The notes under the pieces were generated by a model that saw only the letters and a program-made list of their open reading frames with translations, did no database searches and was not told the DNA's origin. From NCBI GenBank assembly GCA_023301395.1, contig JALZUY010000097.1, forward strand, positions 1-5,359: DNA of 5,359 bases, written 5' to 3'. A program made the position numbers and the translations under genes. The DNA is from Nonlabens sp. (GTDB lineage: Bacteria > Bacteroidota > Bacteroidia > Flavobacteriales > Flavobacteriaceae). This document shows, one piece after another, positions 1-5,359 of the stretch (position 1 is its first letter; every line of letters starts with the position of its first letter).

Positions 1-45
1 CCCCAAATAAAAACTATAAAATGAAGATGCAGGTAATTAAAAAGC

Positions 46-1119
46 CTATCGTCGCGCATTACGTATCAATATCAATGCAACAATACCGAAGAAAATGTTA
101 GGTGCCCAAACGGCAATCCATGGTTCAAACGAGGTACTCTTCTCAGCAATAGTACCAAAAACTTTATCCAGGAACATATAACACATCGCAATAGATAGAC
201 CTATCGCTAGGTTCACGCCCATTCCACCTCGTTTTTTAACTGATGATACTGCTACCGCAATGATGGTAAAAATCACCGCGCTTACAGGAATTGAGGTACG
301 TTTATGTTTCTCTACATAGTAAACATTCATATTACCGTTACCACGACTTTCTTCTTTTTCTATAAAGTCAATTAGTTCACTATAGGATTGCGTCTCAGCA
401 ATGTAAGATGATGGTGTTAGTTCATCAATATCAAAATTCAATATAGTATCAAGTCTTGTTTTGGCAATTAATGTTTCACCATATTCATTGAGAGTACGTT
501 TCTTGTAATTACTTAAGGTATAAGTACTATCACTAAATTTAATACGCTCTGCATATATTTTATACTCTAGTTCATTACCATTAAAATGCTCTAGTGTGAA
601 ATCAAATCCTGTTTTCCTTTTGGATTGATAATTACTCACATATACATAATCATTATCTGAGATCCGCCTGAAGACGTTACTGGTCTGTTTCTCACGCTCG
701 GATTTAAAGTATTTATACTGAAATTCATTAAAACCAGCTGCCGCGCCTGGCACAAATACGGTACTAAAGATTAAAGCGGTTACACATACAATAACGGCTC
801 CTATTATATAAGGACGTAGAAAACGATTATAAGAAACACCCGAACTTAAAAAAGCAACAATCTCTGTATTATTGGCCAGTTTTGAAGTAAAAAACATGGT
901 AGATATAAAGAGGAAAATAGGAAATAAGAAATTAGAAAAATAAATAGTAAAATCCAGTAAATACATCATTACCTCAGCAAACGGAATGTCCTGTGCCAGT
1001 ATCTTCCCTATCTTCTCTGCGATATGCACAGTGATCATAATAGGTATGAACAAGCACAACAGCAGCAAGAATGCTCCTAGGTATTGTTTAAGTATGTATT
1101 TATCTAGAATTTTAAGCAC
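46..1119 (-). CDS. LptF/LptG-family permease (YjgP/YjgQ), LPS export ABC transporter membrane subunit
   Basis: Inner-membrane subunit of the Lpt system, which extracts lipopolysaccharide from the inner membrane and passes it to the periplasmic bridge, powered by the LptB ATPase. The 357-residue protein has the family layout: three N-terminal hydrophobic helices (about residues 14-34, 56-78 and 103-124), a polar periplasmic beta-rich domain (about 130-270), then three C-terminal helices (about 277-294, 301-322 and 333-353). The loop NNTEIVAFLSSG (83-94) and the segment KKRGGMGVNLAIGL (295-308) are typical of the family. The start is GTG at 1119-1117; its G is also the last base of the upstream tgt stop (TAGTG), so the two genes overlap by one base and translation is probably coupled. 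No Shine-Dalgarno site is visible. The ORF ends in TAG, and the 45 bases beyond it show no terminator. I cannot decide between LptF and LptG, because Bacteroidota encode both types and the two are similar, so no symbol is given. Family assignment is firm. Confidence 0.93.
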   Translation of the reverse strand: MLKILDKYILKQYLGAFLLLLCLFIPIMITVHIAEKIGKILAQDIPFAEVMMYLLDFTIYFSNFLFPIFLFISTMFFTSKLANNTEIVAFLSSGVSYNRFLRPYIIGAVIVCVTALIFSTVFVPGAAAGFNEFQYKYFKSEREKQTSNVFRRISDNDYVYVSNYQSKRKTGFDFTLEHFNGNELEYKIYAERIKFSDSTYTLSNYKKRTLNEYGETLIAKTRLDTILNFDIDELTPSSYIAETQSYSELIDFIEKEESRGNGNMNVYYVEKHKRTSIPVSAVIFTIIAVAVSSVKKRGGMGVNLAIGLSIAMCYMFLDKVFGTIAEKSTSFEPWIAVWAPNIFFGIVALILIRNARR

Positions 1120-2249
1120 TAGAGTCTATTATCCATTTGTTTTACCATCTTGTCTTTCCATGTTCTAAAGTCACCAGCAATAATATGTTTGCGAGCTTCT
1201 CTCATTAACCATAAATAGAATGATAAATTGTGTATCGTACAGATTTGTCTTCCCAGCATCTCGTTCACTGTAAATAGATGTCTTACATAAGCCTTAGAAT
1301 AAGCCGTATCTACCCATGCATGGTTTGCCGGATCAAGTGGTGAAAAGTCTGCTTCCCATTTCTTATTCTTCATATTCAACGTTCCATGTGCTGTAAAGAT
1401 CATTCCATTACGACCATTACGTGTAGGCATAACACAATCAAACATATCTACACCTAGCGCTACATTTTCTAGTAAGTTAATAGGTGTTCCCACACCCATA
1501 AGATATCTAGGTTTATCTTTAGGTAACACAGCAGTAACAATATCAGTCATTGCATACATCTCCTCTGCAGGTTCACCTACAGACAGTCCACCTATAGCAT
1601 TTGCAGGTAAATCACAATTTGCAACAAACTCTGCACTTTGTTCCCTCAGGTCTTTATAAGTACTACCTTGAATAATAGGAAATAAGGTCTGATTAAAACC
1701 GTACTTACTAGGTGTTTTATCAAAATGCTCAATACATCTCTTTAACCAGCGATGCGTCATGTGCATACTGCGTTTAGCATAATTATATTCACAAGGATAT
1801 GGAGTACATTCATCAAATGCCATTATAATATCTGCACCTATACTGCGCTGGATATCCATAGCACGCTCTGGTGTGAAAAAGTGATAAGAACCATCTATGT
1901 GTGACTTGAACTTTACACCTTCTTCTTTAATCTTGCGATTTGCACTTAGAGAATATACCTGGTAACCACCAGAATCAGTAAGAATAGGACGCTCCCAATT
2001 CATAAATTTATGAAGTCCGCCAGCTTTCTCAAGTACATCTATTCCTGGTCGTAGGTATAAATGATACGTGTTTGCAAGAATAATATCTGGATTGACATCA
2101 TTTTCTAGCTCTCGCTGGTGTACACCTTTAACAGTACCTAAAGTACCTACAGGCATAAATATAGGAGTCTCAATCGCTCCGTGATCTGTGTGCACAACTC
2201 CAGCTCTCGCCTGACTTTGTGAATCAGTTTGTAGTAAATCAAATTTCAT
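1119..2249 (-). CDS. tgt: tRNA-guanine(34) transglycosylase (queuine tRNA-ribosyltransferase)
   Basis: Exchanges guanine-34 in the anticodon of GUN tRNAs (Asp, Asn, His, Tyr) for preQ1, the committed base-exchange step of queuosine synthesis in bacteria; cytosolic. It is 376 residues, the normal family length. The ATG at 2249-2247 (MKFDLLQ...) is chosen over an in-frame TTG three codons upstream because it gives the usual family N-terminus. Visible motifs in this numbering: TDSGGYQ with the general-base Asp at 92, FDECTPYP (Asp146) in the base pocket, GGLSVGE (220-226), and FDCVMPTRNGR with the nucleophile Asp at 271. The C-terminal zinc site is abnormal: where the canonical enzyme has CxCxxC after PLDP, this one reads PLDPANHAWVDTAYS (304-318) with no cysteine, although the His of TIHNL (His340) remains. 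Catalytic residues are intact, so an active enzyme is expected. It is first in an operon with the LptF/G-family gene and overlaps it by one base. A promoter box lies only six bases from the start codon. Confidence 0.96.
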   Translation of the reverse strand: MKFDLLQTDSQSQARAGVVHTDHGAIETPIFMPVGTLGTVKGVHQRELENDVNPDIILANTYHLYLRPGIDVLEKAGGLHKFMNWERPILTDSGGYQVYSLSANRKIKEEGVKFKSHIDGSYHFFTPERAMDIQRSIGADIIMAFDECTPYPCEYNYAKRSMHMTHRWLKRCIEHFDKTPSKYGFNQTLFPIIQGSTYKDLREQSAEFVANCDLPANAIGGLSVGEPAEEMYAMTDIVTAVLPKDKPRYLMGVGTPINLLENVALGVDMFDCVMPTRNGRNGMIFTAHGTLNMKNKKWEADFSPLDPANHAWVDTAYSKAYVRHLFTVNEMLGRQICTIHNLSFYLWLMREARKHIIAGDFRTWKDKMVKQMDNRL

Positions 2250-2255
2250 GAACTG

Positions 2256-2263
2256 CAAAGATA
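2256..2263 (-). promoter_or_regulatory. Bacteroidota-type -7 promoter box for tgt
   Basis: Read on the minus strand the bases are TATCTTTG, an exact match to the Bacteroidota sigma-A consensus TAnnTTTG. A weak -33 candidate (TTT against consensus TTG) lies 21 bases upstream. Only six bases (CAGTTC) separate the box from the tgt ATG, so transcription would start at or next to the start codon, giving a leaderless or nearly leaderless mRNA. No experimental support is available from sequence alone. Confidence 0.55.
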
Positions 2264-2302
2264 CTATTTACTAGTGATGAGTAGAAAGGAATTTGATAAT
2301 CT

Positions 2303-2318
2303 CGCTTTCGCGAAAGCG
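2303..2318. repeat. 16-bp perfect palindrome CGCTTTCGCGAAAGCG
   Basis: The 16 bases are identical to their reverse complement. The site lies in the divergent tgt / transketolase intergenic region, about 54 bases upstream of the tgt start and 180 upstream of the transketolase start, and its GC content is far above the surrounding AT-rich DNA. I recall palindromes with a TTTCGCGAAA core recurring many times in several marine Flavobacteriaceae genomes, which would make this a dispersed genomic motif, not a gene-specific operator. Only one copy is present here, so the dispersed status is recollection and not shown by the window. It has no following T-run and does not look like a terminator. Confidence 0.7.
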
Positions 2319-2466
2319 GAATTATATAGACATTATTATTTATGAGAGAAATTCAAGTTTAAAATTAGTTTTTATTTTACTTAAATTTTTTATTGATTGT
2401 TTACAAAACACTCTTTTTAGTTAATAAGTGACGTCGTTTCATTCCACATAAAAACGGGAATGGCTC

Positions 2467-2474
2467 TAACTTTG
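2467..2474 (+). promoter_or_regulatory. Bacteroidota-type -7 promoter box for the transketolase operon
   Basis: TAACTTTG matches TAnnTTTG exactly and ends 23 bases before the ATG at 2498. That would give a 5' untranslated leader of roughly 15-20 bases. The -33 element is poor (TTC about 22 bases upstream). The leader is A-rich before the ATG and has no Shine-Dalgarno site, as is usual in Bacteroidota. No other box matching as well is evident in the rest of the intergenic region. Confidence 0.6.
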
Positions 2475-2497
2475 AAGGATCATCAAAAAAACCTAAA

Positions 2498-3343
2498 ATG
2501 GCTGATACACAGCACTTAAAAGATTTAGTAACGCAAGTACGTCGCGACATAGTGAGACAAGTACATGCGGTAAGTAGTGGACATCCTGGAGGATCTCTAG
2601 GTTGTACAGAATTTCTTGTTACCTTATATAATGAAGTAATGGATCATGATCCTAGCTTTAATATGGATGGGAAAAACGAAGATCTATTCTTCCTTTCAAA
2701 CGGACACATTTCACCTGTTTTTTATAGCGTTCTTGCTCGTGCTGGATATTTTCCAGTTCAAGAATTAAGTACGTTTAGAAAATTAAACACAAGACTACAA
2801 GGTCACCCAACGACTCACGAAGGTTTACCTGGTGTGCGTATTGCGAGTGGTTCCCTAGGTCAAGGAATGAGTGTTGCCATAGGTGCTGCCCAAGTAAAGA
2901 AATTGAACGGCGATAGCAAAATGGTTTTTACACTGCACGGTGATGGAGAACTACAAGAAGGACAGATCTGGGAAGCTGCTATGTATGCTGCTGCAAATAA
3001 CGTGGACAATCTTATCTCTACTATTGATGTTAATGGTCAACAAATTGACGGTAGCACAGAGCAAGTTCTTGCGCTAGGAGATTTACGTAATAAGTTTGAG
3101 GCTTTTGGCTGGGACGTTATTACCGTAAATAAAGGAAATGACGTGGACGCTATTATTACTGGAATGAATGAAGCAATGGCGCTTACTGGTAAAGGAACAC
3201 CAGTTTGTATCCTACTTCATACTGAAATGGGTAATGGTGTAGATTTTATGATGGGTTCTCATGCGTGGCATGGTATTGCTCCTAATGATGAGCAACTTGC
3301 TCAGGCATTGAAGCAGAATCCAGAAACCTTAGGCGATTATTAA
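2498..3343 (+). CDS. Transketolase, N-terminal (thiamine diphosphate-binding) subunit
   Basis: The first half of a two-gene transketolase, the cytosolic enzyme that moves two-carbon ketol units between sugar phosphates in the non-oxidative pentose phosphate pathway. At 281 residues it covers only the pyrophosphate-binding domain. Visible motifs: SGHPGGSLG (27-35, His29), SNGH (His70), QGHP (His103), GSLGQG (118-123), and the thiamine diphosphate/metal motif GDGELQEG (148-155, Asp149) paired with IDVNGQ (Asn179). SHAWHG (His258) corresponds to the active-site His near the end of this domain in full-length enzymes. The protein ends naturally at TAA shortly after this domain. The next gene, 31 bases downstream on the same strand, supplies the remaining domains, so this is a split enzyme and not a broken gene: both parts have intact starts, stops and motifs. 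A paralogous role with another ketose phosphate cannot be excluded from sequence alone. Confidence 0.94.
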   Translation: MADTQHLKDLVTQVRRDIVRQVHAVSSGHPGGSLGCTEFLVTLYNEVMDHDPSFNMDGKNEDLFFLSNGHISPVFYSVLARAGYFPVQELSTFRKLNTRLQGHPTTHEGLPGVRIASGSLGQGMSVAIGAAQVKKLNGDSKMVFTLHGDGELQEGQIWEAAMYAAANNVDNLISTIDVNGQQIDGSTEQVLALGDLRNKFEAFGWDVITVNKGNDVDAIITGMNEAMALTGKGTPVCILLHTEMGNGVDFMMGSHAWHGIAPNDEQLAQALKQNPETLGDY

Positions 3344-3374
3344 TTAAAACACGCTGTTCTAACGGCATGATTAT

Positions 3375-4328
3375 ATGAAAATTTACGAAAACACAGGAAA
3401 TAAGGATACGAGATCAGGTTTTGGTGACGGACTTACTGAACTAGGAAAGACTAACGAGAATGTAGTGGCACTTTGTGCTGACTTGACTGGTTCTTTAAAG
3501 ATGAACGCATTTGCTGCAAATCATCCAGAGCGCTTTTTTCAAGTAGGTATTGCTGAGGCTAATATGATGGGAATTGCTGCAGGAATGACTATAGGTGGAA
3601 AAATTCCATTTACAGGAACATTTGCAAACTTCTCTACTGGTCGTGTTTATGACCAGATTAGACAAAGCATCGCATACTCAGATAAGAACGTGAAAATTTG
3701 TGCTTCTCACTCGGGTCTTACCTTAGGAGAAGATGGAGCAACGCACCAGATTCTAGAAGATATAGGTCTTATGAAAATGCTTCCAGGTATGACAGTAATC
3801 AATACTTGTGATTACAATCAAACTAAAGCGGCTACTCTTGCGATAGCGAAACATCACGGACCTGTTTATTTAAGATTTGGCCGTCCTAAAGTGGCTAACT
3901 TCACTCCAGAGAATGGAGTATTTGAAATAGGAAAAGCGGTAACACTTCAAGAAGGAACTGATGTTACTATCATAGCAACTGGTCACCTAGTTTGGGAAGC
4001 TCTAGAAGCTGCAAAAACTCTTAACGAAAAAGGAATTAGTGCAGAGGTAATCAACATTCACACAATTAAACCTCTTGATGAGGCTGCTATAATAGCAAGC
4101 GCAAAGAAAACAGGTTGTGTCGTTACTGCCGAAGAGCATAACTTCTTAGGTGGATTAGGTGAAAGTGTAGCACGTACGTTATCTATGCACCATCCTACTG
4201 CACAGGAATTTGTGGCAACACAAGATACATTTGGAGAAAGTGGAACACCAGCTCAATTGTTAGAAAAATATGGTTTGAATGCTGAGAATATCGCATTAAA
4301 AGCTGAAAAAGTAATAGGTAGAAAGTAA
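3375..4328 (+). CDS. Transketolase, C-terminal subunit (pyrimidine-binding and C-terminal domains)
   Basis: The second half of the split transketolase, 317 residues. The pyrimidine-binding domain (about residues 10-170) has VGIAEANMMGIAAGM (57-71), where Glu61 is the conserved Glu that activates the thiamine diphosphate aminopyrimidine ring, and GEDGATHQ (118-125) with the substrate-contacting His124. RFGRP (167-171) carries an Arg in the phosphate-binding position. The transketolase C-terminal domain follows (about 185-305), with GTDVTIIATGHLVWEAL and TAEEHNFLGGLGESVA as typical segments (194-210 and 251-266). Together the two chains total 598 residues, against roughly 660 for single-chain bacterial enzymes. 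The spacer from the N-terminal gene is 31 bases with no promoter box or strong terminator, so the two are co-transcribed. The start MKIYENTGNKDTRSGFG fits the usual N-terminus of this subunit; no Shine-Dalgarno site is seen. A strong hairpin follows the stop. Confidence 0.94.
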   Translation: MKIYENTGNKDTRSGFGDGLTELGKTNENVVALCADLTGSLKMNAFAANHPERFFQVGIAEANMMGIAAGMTIGGKIPFTGTFANFSTGRVYDQIRQSIAYSDKNVKICASHSGLTLGEDGATHQILEDIGLMKMLPGMTVINTCDYNQTKAATLAIAKHHGPVYLRFGRPKVANFTPENGVFEIGKAVTLQEGTDVTIIATGHLVWEALEAAKTLNEKGISAEVINIHTIKPLDEAAIIASAKKTGCVVTAEEHNFLGGLGESVARTLSMHHPTAQEFVATQDTFGESGTPAQLLEKYGLNAENIALKAEKVIGRK

Positions 4329-4348
4329 TTCTCTTATCATTGTAATTG

Positions 4349-4386
4349 AAAAAGTCCTTAGAGTTTTACTCTAAGGACTTTTTTTT
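4349..4386. terminator. Strong hairpin terminator between convergent genes
   Basis: The arms GTCCTTAGAGT (4354-4364) and ACTCTAAGGAC (4368-4378) are perfectly complementary, with a TTT loop. Flanking A and T runs extend the stem to about 16 bp and give eight T (4379-4386) on the plus strand and five T on the minus strand. It begins 21 bases after the transketolase stop and lies 36 bases beyond the 3' end of the convergent gene, so it can serve both directions, more strongly for the plus strand. Confidence 0.92.
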
Positions 4387-4421
4387 GCTTTCTATTTTCT
4401 TAAAAATATTTTAAAGTGTAT

Positions 4422-5057
4422 TTAAAAGCGATAAGCGATTTTAGGCAACAAACTGAATGAACTTAAATCTTTCGTTGTCCCACGTTCCATTTTAAATGGT
4501 GTATACTGCATATCAAAGGATAATTGTACTATTGACTTATCCTTGAAGCTAAAGGTGTAAGACATTCCAGGTGCCACCAGAAAAGAATTGATATTATCAT
4601 AATCCAGTGCTTCATCACCAGCCCTTGTTACTGGATCTAAGAATATAGAAGAAATTCCTAATCCAAAACTGAGTTCTAATCGATTCCTATCTTTTTCCCA
4701 GATATACTTATTGAGCTTTAAATAAGCGTTTAGCACTGTAGTTGCTTCTATTTCAAAGTCCTCATTATTATCGCGTAGCAAAAAGAAATTATCCTGTTGT
4801 GGCACTACGAGTTGCACACCTATTTCAAAACTCCTGCTATATAAATCATCAGGAATTACTATTCCTAATTCAAAGAAAGGAGAATTATTTAGAAATTTAG
4901 ATAAATCTCCAGTAGGCATCCAGTAACCAGCTCCTATTTTGATATAGGGTATATTTTGGTTTTCCTCAAATTGTTCTGACGATGTTACTCTATTGTTTTG
5001 AGCTAGACAACATAGAGATACAAATAAAGCGATGATACAAATTGCAATAGATTTCAT
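4422..5057 (-). CDS. Putative outer-membrane beta-barrel protein with signal peptide
   Basis: A 211-residue protein I cannot assign to a named family with a known function. A Sec signal peptide is clear: positive N-terminus (MKS), hydrophobic core (about 4-18) and a likely cleavage in CLA-Q after residue 19. Two cysteines (16, 17) sit in the signal but do not form a convincing lipobox, so a lipoprotein is less likely. The mature part has alternating hydrophobic and polar beta-strand segments, for example YIKIGAGYWMPTGDLS (38-53), FFELGIVI, SFEIGVQLVV, ATTVLNAYLKLNKYIW, NRLELSFGLGIS and SIVQLSFDMQYTPF, and ends in Tyr-Arg-Phe, the C-terminal aromatic typical of barrels recognised by the BAM complex. 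Size suits a small barrel of about 8-10 strands. The start ATG directly precedes the signal peptide. It appears monocistronic, with a terminator below and no gene in the same direction closely upstream. An operator-like dyad lies upstream. Confidence 0.8.
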   Translation of the reverse strand: MKSIAICIIALFVSLCCLAQNNRVTSSEQFEENQNIPYIKIGAGYWMPTGDLSKFLNNSPFFELGIVIPDDLYSRSFEIGVQLVVPQQDNFFLLRDNNEDFEIEATTVLNAYLKLNKYIWEKDRNRLELSFGLGISSIFLDPVTRAGDEALDYDNINSFLVAPGMSYTFSFKDKSIVQLSFDMQYTPFKMERGTTKDLSSFSLLPKIAYRF

Positions 5058-5081
5058 AATCTTAAGTTTTTAAATTCAAGA

Positions 5082-5089
5082 CAATGATA
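5082..5089 (-). promoter_or_regulatory. Possible -7 promoter box for the beta-barrel gene
   Basis: On the minus strand the bases read TATCATTG, one mismatch from TAnnTTTG, 24 bases from the start codon. No good -33 TTG is seen at the expected distance. It is placed here because no better box is visible between the start and the upstream dyad. This is a weak call. Confidence 0.3.
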
Positions 5090-5094
5090 TAGTG

Positions 5095-5120
5095 TATTTC
5101 ACATCATAATTGGTGAAATA
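5095..5120. promoter_or_regulatory. Inverted repeat, candidate operator upstream of the beta-barrel gene
   Basis: The arms TATTTCAC (5095-5102) and GTGAAATA (5113-5120) are perfect reverse complements separated by ten bases, with half-site centres 18 bases apart. The dyad sits 38-63 bases upstream of the beta-barrel ATG and would overlap the -33 region if the weak -7 box at 5082-5089 is real. There is no T-run, so it is not a terminator. A chance match is possible in AT-rich DNA. Confidence 0.35.
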
Positions 5121-5170
5121 TGTTTAATTCAGAATTAATATTTGTGAAAATCGCAAAAAACTGAATAAAC

Positions 5171-5192
5171 AAAAAGCCTAATTAAAGGCTTT
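5171..5192 (-). terminator. Hairpin terminator for the partial gene at the right edge
   Basis: On the minus strand the arms AAAGCCT and AGGCTTT form a seven-base stem with a six-base loop, running into five T. It lies 27 bases beyond the stop of the partial minus-strand CDS at the right edge, in the right orientation to end that transcript. This places the beta-barrel gene in a separate transcription unit. The stem is short with few GC pairs, so efficiency may be moderate. Confidence 0.7.
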
Positions 5193-5218
5193 GTGTTATT
5201 CAATAGTAGGACTATTTA

Positions 5219-5359
5219 TTATGTAGTAGGGACTATAGCGGTATCTGCATCTAGGTAGTCAGGAATGCCATCTTCATCTGTATCTCTAGCATCACTAGGA
5301 TTTCCATCACCATTAGGATCTGGATCTTCATCTTTAGTTAAAACTCCATCGTCATCATC
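5219..5359 (-). CDS. Partial CDS: C-terminus of an Asp-rich, thrombospondin type 3-like repeat protein
   Basis: The right edge cuts this minus-strand gene; only its last 46 codons are present, ending in a tandem TAATAA. The visible peptide is dense in Asp, Gly, Asn and Pro, including DDDDGVLTKDEDPDPNGDG and DTDEDGIPDYLDADT. The spacing of Asp and the DGIPDYLD phrase are characteristic of calcium-binding thrombospondin type 3-like repeats, so an exported, calcium-binding surface or lipoprotein is likely. The chain ends seven residues after the last repeat (AIVPTT follows DADT), so there is no type IX secretion C-terminal sorting domain. In Flavobacteriaceae, tails of this kind often close predicted FKBP-type peptidyl-prolyl isomerase lipoproteins and other small lipoproteins; which applies here cannot be told from this fragment. 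It was identified by translating the edge region by eye, is in frame to the window end, and is followed by a terminator. Confidence 0.82.
   Translation of the reverse strand, partial: DDDDGVLTKDEDPDPNGDGNPSDARDTDEDGIPDYLDADTAIVPTT

Noticed and set aside
1..45. Possible start of another gene or a terminator beyond the permease stop
   Set aside because: No hairpin with a T-run is visible, and the plus-strand ATG at 21 opens only a short frame overlapping the permease gene; too little sequence to call anything.
986..1168. Plus-strand open frame of about 60 codons
   Set aside because: It lies opposite the 5' end of the permease gene and the 3' end of tgt, has no promoter box or family resemblance, and is best explained as a shadow of the minus-strand genes.
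2250..2258. In-frame TTG start that would add three residues to Tgt
   Set aside because: The extension MQF is not part of the conserved N-terminus, and the TTG overlaps the end of the promoter box, so the ATG at 2249 is preferred.
2319..2466. AT-rich spacer between the palindrome and the transketolase promoter, searched for a small gene, sRNA or riboswitch
   Set aside because: No start codon with a convincing frame, no stable GC stem and no recognisable riboswitch core; only a 6-bp GACGTC palindrome, which is at chance level.
2641..2652. 12-bp perfect palindrome GGATCATGATCC
   Set aside because: It falls inside the transketolase N-terminal coding sequence and is explained by the codons for Asp-His-Asp-Pro; nothing around it suggests a separate role.
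3353..3366. Short hairpin GCTGT-TCTA-ACGGC between the two transketolase genes
   Set aside because: The stem has only five pairs including a G-T wobble and no T-run follows; too weak to call an attenuator or processing site.

Overview
The window looks like ordinary core chromosome of a Flavobacteriia (Bacteroidota) species, probably a marine member of Flavobacteriaceae. The evidence is AT-rich DNA, Bacteroidota-type promoter boxes (TAnnTTTG) instead of clear Shine-Dalgarno sites, a tgt-LptF/G gene pair, a transketolase split into two genes, an outer-membrane beta-barrel protein, and an Asp-rich thrombospondin-3-like C-terminus of a type common in flavobacterial lipoproteins. A 16-bp palindrome built around TTTCGCGAAA resembles a repeat I associate with this family. 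The genus cannot be fixed from this window; Nonlabens- or Dokdonia-like is only a guess.

Layout. Positions 46-2249 on the minus strand hold a two-gene operon: tgt (queuosine tRNA-guanine transglycosylase) followed, with a one-base overlap, by an LptF/LptG-family permease of the LPS export machine, which starts with GTG. Positions 2250-2497 are a divergent intergenic region with a promoter-like box for each direction and the 16-bp palindrome. Positions 2498-4328 on the plus strand encode the N-terminal (thiamine diphosphate binding) and C-terminal (pyrimidine plus C-terminal domain) halves of transketolase as two adjacent genes, which should assemble into one enzyme. A strong hairpin at 4349-4386 separates them from a convergent minus-strand gene, 4422-5057, for a small secreted or outer-membrane beta-barrel protein. 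Upstream of that gene are a candidate operator dyad and, on the minus strand, a terminator ending a gene whose last 46 codons (5219-5359) run in from the right edge.

How the genes relate. The transketolase halves work together in the non-oxidative pentose phosphate pathway. The tgt and permease genes are co-transcribed but belong to different pathways (tRNA modification and envelope biogenesis). The right-hand genes are envelope or surface proteins of unknown role.

I see no clear sign of a previously undescribed system, mobile element, CRISPR array or RNA gene. The most notable details are the absence of all three cysteines of the canonical Tgt zinc site, a likely leaderless tgt transcript, the GC-containing palindrome in the divergent promoter region, and an operator-like dyad upstream of the beta-barrel gene.
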